Source of the DNA: CAUZJO01 sp963580245
Lineage (GTDB): Bacteria > Sumerlaeota > Sumerlaeia > MVZB01
Assembly: GCA_963580245.1 (NCBI GenBank)
Contig: CAUZJO010000036.1
Location: forward strand, 1 to 34,001
Reading direction: 5' to 3'
Length of the DNA: 34,001 nt
Positions 8,162-16,486 of the stretch are shown here, piece after piece. The notes under the pieces were generated by a model. That model was not told the origin of the DNA. It ran no database searches and saw nothing but the letters and a program-made list of their open reading frames with translations. Both the position numbers and the translations under genes were made by a program. Each line of letters opens with the position of its first letter. Positions within the stretch are counted from its first letter, which is position 1.

Positions 8162-9613
8162 ATGTCTCTCCTTCATATACCGGTATTACGACATGGAAAG
8201 TCCTACGAAAGCCTGGACAAGACCGAGCTTGCCGCTCTGGGCGACGGGGAGCCGCTGGCCGAGGTGAGCCTGGCCAACGCGGGGATGATCCGGCGTGACC
8301 AGCGCAAGATCGGGGCGGCGGCCGAGGCGTTGCGGGAGCGGTCGTGCGCGGAGTTGCTCGATATCAGCGCCCGGGCGGGCGAGTTGTTTCTCCACGAGAC
8401 GCTGCCGCTGTGCGAAGGCGGCCCCGCGCAATCGCCTCGGGATTATATCGAATCGCTCTCGGCGACGACCGGCCTGCCGTTCTCGCTGTGCCGGCGCAAC
8501 ATGGGCAAGATTCACCAGGTCTTCACCGAGATGCCGGCCATCCTCGCCGGGCTCACGCGCGGGCTCGATTTGGAGGCGTTGGATAGCGGCTTGGGCGAGC
8601 AGGGCGGGTCGGCGGTCAGTTATTTCGCCCAAACCGATTCGCTCGGTGCCGTCTTGCCGAGCAACTCGCCGGGCGTCAACTCGATCTGGATGCCGGCGAT
8701 CGCGCTCAAGACGCCGGTCGTGCTCAAGCCCGGCCGCGAGGAGCCGTGGACGCCGCTACGCATCATCCAGGCCTGGATCGCGGCCGGCTGCCCGCCCGAG
8801 GCCTTCGGCTTCTACCCGACCGACCACGAGGGGGCCGCTGCGATCCTGACCGGTTCGGGCCGGGCGCTCATCTTCGGCGACCAATCCACCATCGGGCAAT
8901 ACGCCGCCAATCCCGCGATCCAGGTCCACGGCCCCGGCTGGAGCAAGGTCCTTATCGGCGAGGACATGATCGAACAGTGGCCCGACTGGATCGACGTGCT
9001 CGTCGGGTCGATTCTCGCCAACGGGGGCCGTAGCTGCATCAACGCCTCGGCCATTGTCGTCCCCGCCCACGGGCGCGAGATCGCCGAAGCGCTCGCCGAG
9101 CGGCTCGCCCCGATAGGCCCCCGCGCGAGAGACGACGAGGATGCCGTCCTCGCCGGTTTTGCCAACCCGGCTTTCGCGGAGTATATCGACGGCGCCATCG
9201 AGCAGGGCCTGCGGACGCCGGGTGCCGAAGAGGTGACGGCCAACCATCGCGATGGCCCGCGCAAGCATGTCTTTGAGGCCTGCGCCTACCTGCGCCCGAC
9301 GATCGTGGCTTGCGACTCCTTCGAGCACCCGCTGGCCAATCGCGAGTTCCTGTTCCCTTATGCGAGCGTCGTGGAAGTCCCCCAGGCGAACATGCTGGAG
9401 CAAATCGGCCCCTCCCTGGTCGTCTCCGCGATCACGGGCGATCCGGAATTCACCCGGCGGCTCCTGCGCTGCCCACTGATCGACCGCCTCAATCTGGGGC
9501 CGATCCCCACCACGCGGGTCGAGTGGGACCAGCCGCACGAGGGCAACCTGTTCGAATTCCTCTATCGGCGGCGGGCCATCCAGCGCTCGCCCTCGATGGT
9601 CCAGGTGTCGTGA
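8162..9613 (+). CDS. aldehyde dehydrogenase-fold protein, probable acyl-CoA (acylating) type
   Basis: A 483-residue member of the aldehyde dehydrogenase superfamily. Visible features are the oxyanion Asn in LPSNSPG (about 165-171), the cofactor-binding KTPVVLKPG (183-191), and the catalytic Cys in NGGRSCINAS (Cys292). The position that normally holds the general-base Glu (ELGGKSP in ordinary enzymes) reads HGPGWSKVLI, so that Glu is missing, as in CoA-acylating aldehyde dehydrogenases and LuxC-type reductases. This points to NAD(P)H-linked interconversion of an acyl thioester and an aldehyde. The stop overlaps the next start (TGATG), tying it to the alcohol dehydrogenase. Length is close to LuxC (about 480). 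The exact acyl chain is not known. Confidence 0.85.
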   Translation: MSLLHIPVLRHGKSYESLDKTELAALGDGEPLAEVSLANAGMIRRDQRKIGAAAEALRERSCAELLDISARAGELFLHETLPLCEGGPAQSPRDYIESLSATTGLPFSLCRRNMGKIHQVFTEMPAILAGLTRGLDLEALDSGLGEQGGSAVSYFAQTDSLGAVLPSNSPGVNSIWMPAIALKTPVVLKPGREEPWTPLRIIQAWIAAGCPPEAFGFYPTDHEGAAAILTGSGRALIFGDQSTIGQYAANPAIQVHGPGWSKVLIGEDMIEQWPDWIDVLVGSILANGGRSCINASAIVVPAHGREIAEALAERLAPIGPRARDDEDAVLAGFANPAFAEYIDGAIEQGLRTPGAEEVTANHRDGPRKHVFEACAYLRPTIVACDSFEHPLANREFLFPYASVVEVPQANMLEQIGPSLVVSAITGDPEFTRRLLRCPLIDRLNLGPIPTTRVEWDQPHEGNLFEFLYRRRAIQRSPSMVQVS

Positions 9614-10791
9614 TGAGCGTATTGCAACAGAACCTGATCGGCTTCGACGCGTGGCCCCAGACCCGCCTGGTCTACGGCGTGAACAGCGTGGATCGCGTCG
9701 GCGAGCTGGCGGCCGAAATCACCGGCGGCCGCGTCCTGCTGGTCACCGATCCCGGCATCGAACGCGCCTGCCACGCCGACCGGGTGCGAGACCGGCTGGT
9801 CAAGGCCGGGCTGGAAGTGGTCGTCTTCGACGGCGTCATCGAAAACCCGACCACGCGCGAGGTGGACGCTTGCGTGGCGGCGGCGCGCGCGGCGGAGGTC
9901 ACTTTGATCATCGGCCTGGGTGGCGGCAGCTCGATGGATACGGCCAAGGGCTGCAACTTCCTGCTGACCAACGGGGGCCGGATGCGCGACTACTGGGGCG
10001 TGGGCAAGGCGACCCGGCCGATGCTGCCGCTGATCGCCATCCCCACCACCGCCGGCACCGGGAGCGAATGCCAGTCGTTCGCCTTGATCGCCGACGAGGC
10101 GACCCACCAGAAGATGGCCTGCGGCGACCGCAAGGCGGCCGCCCGCGTCGCGATCCTCGATCCCACGCTAACCCTCACCCAACCGAACGAAGTCACCGCG
10201 CACACCGGCATGGACGCCATCGCCCACGCCGTCGAGAGCGCCGTCACGGCCAAGCGCAACGAGATCTCGTCGCTCTATGCGCGCGAGTCGTTCCGGCTGA
10301 CGGCGACCCACTTCCCCCGCGTCCTGAGCGACCCGGGCAACCTCGATGCCCGCGGCGGCATGCAACTGGGCGCGGCACTGGCCGGCATGGCGATCGAAAA
10401 CAGCATGCTGGGCGCCGCCCACGCGATGGCCAATCCCCTGACGGCCCGCTTCGACGTTGCTCATGGCCAGGCCGTCGGGATGGCACTGCCCGCCGTCGTG
10501 CGCTTCAACGGCGAATCGCCCGAGGTCACGGCGCTCTACGCCGACCTGGCCTCGGCGGCCGGCCTGATCGAGCCGGGCGTGAACGGCCAGGACGCCGTCG
10601 ACGCGGTGGCTTCCACGATCGAGTCCCTGATGGACCAGGCCCGGATGCCCCGGCGCTTGGCCGAGCTCGGCGTCACCCGCGAGGCGCTCGGCGATCTGGC
10701 CGCCGAGGCCGAGAAACAGTGGACCGGCACGTTTAACCCACGACCGGTCAAAACCCCTGAGTTCGAAGCATTATATGGATCAGTTATGTAG
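9613..10791 (+). CDS. iron-containing alcohol dehydrogenase
   Basis: A 392-residue group III alcohol dehydrogenase. It has the nucleotide-binding GGGSSMD at 103-109, the PTTAGTGSE signature at 144-152, and the metal ligands Asp201 and His205 (HTGMDAIAH) plus His270 and His284 (GAAHAMANP and FDVAHGQAVGMALP). The enzyme reduces an aldehyde to an alcohol, or the reverse, with NAD(P)H in the cytoplasm. The start chosen is the ATG in TGATG at 9611-9615, overlapping the aldehyde dehydrogenase stop; a longer open frame upstream is only the shadow of that gene. Partnered with the acylating dehydrogenase it probably completes a two-step thioester to alcohol conversion, as the two halves of AdhE do. 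Confidence 0.94.
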   Translation: MSVLQQNLIGFDAWPQTRLVYGVNSVDRVGELAAEITGGRVLLVTDPGIERACHADRVRDRLVKAGLEVVVFDGVIENPTTREVDACVAAARAAEVTLIIGLGGGSSMDTAKGCNFLLTNGGRMRDYWGVGKATRPMLPLIAIPTTAGTGSECQSFALIADEATHQKMACGDRKAAARVAILDPTLTLTQPNEVTAHTGMDAIAHAVESAVTAKRNEISSLYARESFRLTATHFPRVLSDPGNLDARGGMQLGAALAGMAIENSMLGAAHAMANPLTARFDVAHGQAVGMALPAVVRFNGESPEVTALYADLASAAGLIEPGVNGQDAVDAVASTIESLMDQARMPRRLAELGVTREALGDLAAEAEKQWTGTFNPRPVKTPEFEALYGSVM

Positions 10792-10940
10792 TAATAATAT
10801 AGATTGTGATTAATATGCAGAAATAGGCTGGATCCGTTATCGTTGCCTCCATCGTCCTTTGTGCGGTATGTTCCGTAACGGGCAGTCTGTGGCTACCGTC
10901 TTATACAGACTGTATAATCCTTGTTATACGGGTTCCACAC

Positions 10941-11786
10941 ATGGTAACGGCAACGATTAAGATCTTCCTGGTCCACGGGGATCCCAAGAGACTTCGCACG
11001 GCGGAGTTGTCAAATTGGACGGGTAAAGCCGTTGCTGGACCACGCAGCGAGTTCGAGGGCGTATTGGCACGGGAGGAATCTGAAAAACCCGGTGTGTATA
11101 TCCTTTCCGGAACGGACCCCGAATCGGGCAAACCGGCCATCTACATCGGAGAAGCTGAAAACATCAGGGATCGCGTCAAGTCACACCTAGAGAAAGACTT
11201 CTGGAACCAAGTCGTCTACTTCGTCAGCAAAGATGAGAACCTGACCAAGGCTCACATCCGGTATTTGGAAGGGAAGCTCATAGAACAGGCTCGTAGTGCC
11301 GGTCGCGCACTGGTTACGAACGGTCAAACCAGTGGGGCAAAGCTTCCAGAGTCAGACCGCGAAGACATGGAAGTTTTCTTTGAGAAAATCAACCAACTCT
11401 TGCCTGTTCTCGGAGTAGAACTACTCGTTCAATCGTCTAGCGCGGCAACGGGAACGTCCGAAAAAGAAATGCTCTTGTGCGAGATCAAGGGTCTCAGGGC
11501 GCGCGGCCACCTAATCCCCAATGGCTTCTTGGTTCTAAAAGGCTCTCAAGCGGTGCTGGACGAAAGGGCATCGTCGAGAAAATACCCGTGGGCCCGCAAC
11601 ATGCGGCAGAAGCTGAGGGAAAACGGTGAACTTGCTGAACAGCAAAATCACTTAGTGTTCACAAAAGACGCTGAATTTTCTAGCCCGAGCGCCGCGGCTA
11701 CGGTCGTACATGGTGGTCACACAAATGGTCTTATCGCGTGGAAAAACAGCAAAGGCAAAACGCTGAATAAAATCGAATCCGTATAA
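10941..11786 (+). CDS. GIY-YIG domain protein with C-terminal DUF4357
   Basis: A 281-residue protein. The GIY-YIG nuclease-fold domain spans about residues 48-120: GVYIL at 51-55, YIGEAENIRDR at 68-78 (with the Arg expected at the active site), and ALIRYLEGKL-like helix residues including Glu110. The C-terminal third (about 195-275) matches DUF4357, with LKGSQAVLDE then RQKLRENGEL. Proteins with this pairing are usually stand-alone and often lie near restriction-modification or mobile genes; their targets are not established. No methyltransferase or other defence gene is adjacent. Its codon use is slightly less GC-biased than its neighbours, which fits, but does not prove, recent acquisition. 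Confidence 0.85.
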   Translation: MVTATIKIFLVHGDPKRLRTAELSNWTGKAVAGPRSEFEGVLAREESEKPGVYILSGTDPESGKPAIYIGEAENIRDRVKSHLEKDFWNQVVYFVSKDENLTKAHIRYLEGKLIEQARSAGRALVTNGQTSGAKLPESDREDMEVFFEKINQLLPVLGVELLVQSSSAATGTSEKEMLLCEIKGLRARGHLIPNGFLVLKGSQAVLDERASSRKYPWARNMRQKLRENGELAEQQNHLVFTKDAEFSSPSAAATVVHGGHTNGLIAWKNSKGKTLNKIESV

Positions 11787-11789
11787 CTG

Positions 11790-11838
11790 CCGCATCCACT
11801 CGGACGCGCGCCAAGAACGGCGCGCGCCGGTGATGCGG
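11790..11838 (+). terminator. strong hairpin after the GIY-YIG gene
   Basis: CCGCATC at 11790-11796 pairs with GATGCGG at 11832-11838, and CGCGCGCC pairs with GGCGCGCG around an AAGAAC loop, giving a long stem with a small bulge. It starts a few bases after the stop at 11786. There is no T-run after it, so it may be a transcript-end stabiliser or a non-canonical terminator. Confidence 0.55.
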
Positions 11839-11883
11839 ATCGTTCTCGCGTCCGCTTAGCTTTGAGAATCGGGAGGCAATGGG

Positions 11884-12486
11884 ATGAGCGTTCAGCCGTC
11901 AAATGGGATTCGGATTGTTACCGTCTTGGGCTCGGTGCGGCCGGGCAACTACACGGCCAAGGCGCTGGCGGTGGTCCATGATGAGATCGCGAAGCGGGAG
12001 GACATCACGTTGGACGCGATCGATCCCGCCGGGCTGGACCTTGCGCCGCCGGGTCGAGCGTCCGATCCGAGCGTCGCGAAGGACCTCCAGGACCGAGTCG
12101 CGGCGGCGACCGCGCTGGTCCTGGCCACCCCGGAGTACCACGGGGGTTTCAGCAGCGTCATCAAGCTCGTCATCGAAAACTTGGGTTTCCCTTCGGTGAT
12201 GGCGGGCAAGCCGGTGGCGCTGATGGGCGTGGCGGCCGGTCAGATCGGCGCGATCAAGTCGCTCGAACAGCTTCGCAGCGTCTGCTCGCACGTCGGGGCG
12301 ATCGTCCTGCCGGGCCCGGTCTCGGTGGCCAACGTGCAGAAGGTCTTTGACGAGGATGGCCAGTGTCTCGACCCCGGTACCGAAAAGCGGCTGCGCGGCG
12401 TGGTCACCTCGCTCATTCACTATATCGAGGATACCATTTGTCCGCGCGTGGCCCTGGAGCAGATGGTCAGGGGCGGGTTGGACTGA
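11884..12486 (+). CDS. NADPH-dependent FMN reductase family protein
   Basis: A 200-residue flavodoxin-like protein of the FMN_red family. The phosphate-binding loop is GSVRPGNYTAKAL near residues 16-28, and the second flavin contact is TPEYHGGFSSVIKLVIENLG near 83-102. Members use NAD(P)H to reduce FMN, quinones, azo dyes or chromate in the cytoplasm. GGGAGG at 11871-11876 serves the ATG at 11884, and the gene follows the hairpin at 11790-11838. It converges with coaX 72 bases downstream. Nothing next to it points to a flavin-dependent partner, so the substrate remains open. Confidence 0.9.
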   Translation: MSVQPSNGIRIVTVLGSVRPGNYTAKALAVVHDEIAKREDITLDAIDPAGLDLAPPGRASDPSVAKDLQDRVAAATALVLATPEYHGGFSSVIKLVIENLGFPSVMAGKPVALMGVAAGQIGAIKSLEQLRSVCSHVGAIVLPGPVSVANVQKVFDEDGQCLDPGTEKRLRGVVTSLIHYIEDTICPRVALEQMVRGGLD

Positions 12487-12558
12487 CTGCGGATCGGACT
12501 GATCGCGAGTCTGGCTAAACGCGGCTCGGCTCACTCCGGCGGTGATCGGACCGGTCGC

Positions 12559-13380
12559 TCAGGCCTCGGTATACGGCGAAGGCAGCGGGCACTGATTGTT
12601 GATGCCGTAGATCTGGCGCAGACCATAGAGCGTCAGGTCGGGTTGGGTTTCCTGCAGGAAGGGGAGGTACTGGCGCAGGCCCAGCGCGTCGCCGCCCGTG
12701 GCCACGATCGGGCAGGCCCGGCCGCACTCCTCCAGCGAGCGGTCGACCAAGGTGTGGATCGCGCCCAGGTAGCCGTGCATGAGCCCCGCCTGGATGCTCT
12801 CGACCGTGGTCCGCCCGATGACGCGCTTGGGTTCGAGCAGTGGGACGCGCGGCAGGCTGGCCGTGCCGCCGGCCAGGGCGTCGGCGCCCATCTCGATGCC
12901 CGGCATGATCGCCCCGCCCATGTAAACCGGCTGATGAGCGGCCGAGGGGGCCTCGGCCAGGTAGTCCAGCGTGATGGCCGTGCCGAAATCGAGGACCATG
13001 ACCGGCACCCCTTGAAAGAAGTGGGCGCCGACGGCGTTGGCCAGCCGGTCCATTCCCACCTCCTCGGGGTTCTCGTAGCCGTTCTCGATCCCCATCGGCG
13101 TCTCGCGACTCAGCAGCATCGGGATGGTCTTGAATTCCTTCTCGACCGCCTCGACGACGTGGCGGTCCAGCCCCGGCACGACCGAGGAGACGATCGCCCC
13201 ATACATCGGCATGTCCTCGCCGATCATCCCGCGCATGAGCAGGGCGTACTCGTCGGCGGTGCGCCGGGGATGCGACGCGATCTTCCACGTCTCGCGCAGT
13301 GCCCCGCGGATAAACAGACCCAAATGGATCGAAGTGTTGCCGATATCGATGGTGAGGATCATGGATGCACTCGCGCGCAC
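12559..13380 (-). CDS. coaX: type III pantothenate kinase
   Basis: A 273-residue CoaX, the first enzyme of coenzyme A synthesis (pantothenate to phosphopantothenate). The ASKHA-fold markers are present: the phosphate loop TIDIGNTSIHLG near the N-terminus, the EEVGMDRLANAVGA stretch, DFGTAITLD, MGGAIMPGI and the adenosine-binding VATGGDA. Two starts are possible: the GTG at 13380, preceded by GGAGAGG, and the ATG at 13362 (MILTIDIGNT), which is the usual family start point. CoaX often sits beside birA, but no birA is seen here. A G-run-rich sequence lies about 110-160 bases upstream of the start. Confidence 0.95.
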   Translation of the reverse strand: MRASASMILTIDIGNTSIHLGLFIRGALRETWKIASHPRRTADEYALLMRGMIGEDMPMYGAIVSSVVPGLDRHVVEAVEKEFKTIPMLLSRETPMGIENGYENPEEVGMDRLANAVGAHFFQGVPVMVLDFGTAITLDYLAEAPSAAHQPVYMGGAIMPGIEMGADALAGGTASLPRVPLLEPKRVIGRTTVESIQAGLMHGYLGAIHTLVDRSLEECGRACPIVATGGDALGLRQYLPFLQETQPDLTLYGLRQIYGINNQCPLPSPYTEA

Positions 13381-13694
13381 CTGGCCTCTCCGACGTCACC
13401 AACCGCGCGCCAACCACTCTAATGCCCCGAGCCGCCCCGCGCAAGCGAATTGGCCACAAGACGAAGCAAACCTCAGGTCCCTTCCTCAGCCCCCCAAAAG
13501 CCGAAACCCCAAACCCTGAACCCTACCCCCCTGGACCCTAAACCTAATACGGGTACACTCAGCTACTTGCCAGCCGCCGTCGGCCATGGCCCGTGGCGGG
13601 GGTCGAAGCTGTTATGGTTGGGGAGGCTGGCCAAGGAGGTCCAGCCTGGGGGAGGCCGCGTCCCGTTTTCGAGCGGCTTCGCGACTTGATCGCC
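13381..13694. other. intergenic region with a G-quadruplex-type tract on the minus strand
   Basis: No gene is seen. On the plus strand six C-runs (13490-13495, 13507-13510, 13514-13516, 13521-13523, 13526-13531, 13536-13538) are separated by 2 to 11 bases in an almost G-free stretch, giving the minus strand a G-quadruplex-type pattern just upstream of coaX. Farther right, AGGCTGG at 13624-13630 and CCAGCCT at 13641-13647 form a hairpin shortly after the stop of the next minus-strand gene. Confidence 0.6.
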
Positions 13695-14414
13695 TTACTT
13701 GGTCTCGCGAGCGTAGACTTCCACTTCGACGTAGTGGTTCTGATCGTTGGAGGTGTTGCCATTGCTGGTGAGTCGCACGTAGCGGCCGCTGACGCCGCCG
13801 GCCTCGATCACCCTGCCCTTGAACGTCTCGATGTATTCCTTGCCCTCGCCGATCCCCAAGCCCGAGGAGTTGTCATGGTCATTGTTGAAAATGGTATGGA
13901 CGTCGTCGGCGAATTCGGGGGCGCCGGCCACCTGGATGATGACGTCATGATAGACGCTGGCCGCCGAATGAAAATGCCAAACCGCGACGGCGTATACCTC
14001 ATGGGCCTGCCCCAGGTCGATCTGGACCCATTGCGTTCGTGGACCCAACTCGACGTAGCTGCCGTCGACGCCTTCCTTGTCCCCATCGGTGACGAAATCG
14101 ACGTCGCCGATGATCGGCTCCTCGTCGCTGCTGGTGACCGGTTTATTGCGGGCGACGTTTTCGAGCCCCTTGGGGATCAGGATCGTGGGGCGGGTCTTGA
14201 ATTCCTCGGATGTCTCCAGGTTGGACGAGCGCAGGTCTTTCGGGGTGCCCATGAACATCGGCAGCGGCAATTCCAAGTCCAGCTTGACCATCCCCTTCTT
14301 GGAACGTTTGGGCTTCTTCTCCTTCGCGGAAAGCTCAAGCGGGCAGAACGCCAACATGACGATCAACGCGAGAGGAATGAACCAACGATCGGCAAAGCGG
14401 CAAAATCGCAACAT
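13695..14414 (-). CDS. secreted protein with F5/8 type C (discoidin-like) domain
   Basis: The start chosen is the ATG at 14414 (MLRFCRFADRW), which has GGAG nine bases upstream; longer in-frame starts lack one. The product is 239 residues with a hydrophobic signal segment (WFIPLALIVMLAFCPLELSA), a Lys-rich linker, and from about residue 85 a discoidin-like domain: ENVARNKPVTSSD, then TQWVQIDLGQAHEVYAVAVW, then SGRYVRLTSNGN and VEVEVYA at the end. Such domains bind carbohydrates or surfaces outside the cell. The ligand is unknown. It lies beside another secreted protein on the same strand. Confidence 0.82.
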   Translation of the reverse strand: MLRFCRFADRWFIPLALIVMLAFCPLELSAKEKKPKRSKKGMVKLDLELPLPMFMGTPKDLRSSNLETSEEFKTRPTILIPKGLENVARNKPVTSSDEEPIIGDVDFVTDGDKEGVDGSYVELGPRTQWVQIDLGQAHEVYAVAVWHFHSAASVYHDVIIQVAGAPEFADDVHTIFNNDHDNSSGLGIGEGKEYIETFKGRVIEAGGVSGRYVRLTSNGNTSNDQNHYVEVEVYARETK

Positions 14415-14602
14415 CTCTTGGAACTCCATACGTCGAGTAAGTTTCAGCACCCCATGCCCGCCGGTACGTTGGGAGCCGGCACGAGGGACCACAACTTAAT
14501 TATGCCACACTCGCGAGACCCCGGGCGAACCGAAAGTGAATCGCTGAATAGACTCGGACGCGGTGCGACCGAATCGGCGATGGAGTTCATCAATGGAACC
14601 CC

Positions 14603-15309
14603 TCATTCGAAAGCGGCGTTGTGGTCCCAATCATGAATCGCGTTGCCATGCTCCACCGTGTAGTCAAGATCATCGAAATAGACCAGGGCCTCTTTGCCGT
14701 TGTTGTCCTGCATATTGAAGATGCCGAACCGATTAAAGCTCGCCCCATCGGGGAAAATCGTTTCGCCCCACACCACCCCGCCGGCCGCCCACCCGGCCGT
14801 CCCGTACGATAGCTCCAGCCCGCCCACGTTCTGCACCGGTTCATTGTTGCCCGACAGCCGGAACCCCATGAAGTTGGGCGGGCGCCAACCCTGTTCCCGC
14901 GAGTTGAAGAAACCGATAAAAAATCGCTGCTGCTCGTCCAACCGACCGTGTGCGAGGCCCGCACGAGGGCAATGCGGCCGGAAAAATTGAGCGGATCATC
15001 CAACGTCAGCGGCGCGATCACCTTGCCGTAAGAAGCCGGCATGACCGATCGGCTCACCACACCGCCGATCTCGCCGGCCGCGGTGCCCGCGTGATGGCTG
15101 GCGCGAAAACCGAAATCCTGGTTCACCGTCGGGGGATTCGCCGCCTGGATTCTATTCTGAAAACTGTCCCAATTTGGGTCGAGGTCGAAGGATTCAAAGC
15201 GTTGTTCCGTCGTGGCAATATCCCCCGCTCGCGGCATCCTGACACCCGTCGCCAGTATCATGGAACATACGATCAGGCCCACTAGAGGTCGAAGCATTCC
15301 CCATTGCAT
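14603..15309 (-). CDS. secreted protein of unknown function, with one frameshift
   Basis: The first frame (15309 to about 14945) has a signal peptide (MLRPLVGLIVCSMILATGV) and continues FESFDLDPNWDSF to RASHTVG. The second frame (about 14941 to 14603) continues LDEQQRFFIGFFNS, GWRPPNFMGFRLSG and ends DWDHNAAFE. One extra base in the GGTTGG stretch near 14941-14947 joins them into about 235 residues. GGAG at 15317-15320 precedes the ATG. The aromatic, beta-rich composition suggests a lectin- or laminarinase-like sandwich, but I do not recognise the family. It sits next to the discoidin-domain gene, so both may be surface proteins. Confidence 0.7.
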
Positions 15310-15418
15310 TGTGTTTCTCCTTTGTCCGTGTTGTCGAACTGTAGAGTGGACTTCCCCTTTTCGGGAGTTCGTCGCGTTTGGGTTGGTTGACCAGGGTTCA
15401 CTACGCGCGCCCTGGGCC

Positions 15419-16486
15419 CTATTCCTTCGCCCCCTTCGATGGATGATCGGTGAAGGAGCCGACGGAATCCCTCACGCGCTTGCGGGATTGCGTCGCCGCA
15501 TCCAGATTGCGGCGCAGGCCTTTCAGCCCCGGTCGGCTTAGGGGCGTGTGACCCCATTGGCGCTGGAAGGCTTTCCCCGATGGGGAGGCATCGAGCATCG
15601 AGCCGGTCAGCCAGGGACCGGTCCCCTCCCGCGCGGCAAGTCCGGGCAACAGGCGGGTCAGGGGTTCTCGGTTGAACGGGCAGACTTCCTGACAAATGTC
15701 GCAGCCCAACGCCCAGCCTTCCATTTTCGCGGCCAGGTCCGATGGGATCGCATCCTTCTGCTCGATCGTGAGGTACGACGTGCAGCGGCGCGGGTCGAGC
15801 CGATATGCGTCGTCGAAGGCGCGCGTGGGGCAGGCATCCAGGCAGCGTCGACAGCCGCCGCAGCTCGCTGCGGGGTCGCGCAGCGGCGCGTCGGGCGGGA
15901 GTTCGAGCGACGTGAGCAACACGCCGATCAGCGACCACGAGCCGCGTTCGGGATCCAGCAGGAGTGTGTTCTTGCCGATGAAGCCAAGCCCCGCCCGCAC
16001 GGCCAAGGCCCGTTCATCGAGCGGTGCGCTATCGACGCATGGCCGGAAAACGGGCTTCTCGCCGATCCCGAATTCGGCGTAGTGCTCCGTGATCCAATCG
16101 CCCAGCCGCCCGAGCCCCTCGCGTATCACGAGGTGGTAATCGCGACCCCAGGCGTAACGCGCAATCTTCCCGGCCCGCGCGTCGGTGGGCGTATCAGGGG
16201 CCCCGGGGTGGTCCCCGTCATAATAACCCGCCAGCACGACGAGCACCGCGCGCGCCTCGGGCAGCAGGTCGCGCGGATGAGTGCGCCGGGGCCGCTCGCG
16301 CATCAGGTAGCGCATCGCCCCGGCCTTGTCCTCGCCCCGCCAACGTTCCCAACGCCGTTGCCAGGCCGGGGACAAAGGTTCGGCCGACGTAAACCCCGCC
16401 CGCGAAAAACCGAGGCGCAACACTTCGGAGCGGATCGCTTCGCGAAAATCTGTCAGTTTATTTGGAAGCGGGACCTTATGAATCAT
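15419..16486 (-). CDS. queG: epoxyqueuosine reductase
   Basis: A 355-residue QueG, the cobalamin-dependent enzyme that makes the last step of queuosine synthesis in tRNA. The N-terminal half carries the catalytic-domain motif VDSAPLDERALAVRAG followed by LGFIGKNTLL. The C-terminal half holds two 4Fe-4S clusters: CGGCRRCLDACP and GCDICQEVCPFN with an upstream Cys in RRCTSYLTIEQ. The ATG at 16486 directly abuts the stop of the degraded HNH frame, so any promoter lies in that AT-rich segment. Length is normal. No other queuosine gene is in the window. Confidence 0.96.
   Translation of the reverse strand: MIHKVPLPNKLTDFREAIRSEVLRLGFSRAGFTSAEPLSPAWQRRWERWRGEDKAGAMRYLMRERPRRTHPRDLLPEARAVLVVLAGYYDGDHPGAPDTPTDARAGKIARYAWGRDYHLVIREGLGRLGDWITEHYAEFGIGEKPVFRPCVDSAPLDERALAVRAGLGFIGKNTLLLDPERGSWSLIGVLLTSLELPPDAPLRDPAASCGGCRRCLDACPTRAFDDAYRLDPRRCTSYLTIEQKDAIPSDLAAKMEGWALGCDICQEVCPFNREPLTRLLPGLAAREGTGPWLTGSMLDASPSGKAFQRQWGHTPLSRPGLKGLRRNLDAATQSRKRVRDSVGSFTDHPSKGAKE

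Noticed and set aside
9310..9612. N-terminal extension of the iron alcohol dehydrogenase frame
   Set aside because: This part overlaps the aldehyde dehydrogenase in another frame and has no dehydrogenase features; the family start MSVLQQN fits the TGATG overlap at 9613.
13501..13545. Telomere-like CCCTAAA repeats
   Set aside because: The units are irregular (CCCCAAA, CCCTGAA, CCCTAC, CCCTAAA) and internal to a chromosome-like region; a C-rich low-complexity tract is the simpler reading.
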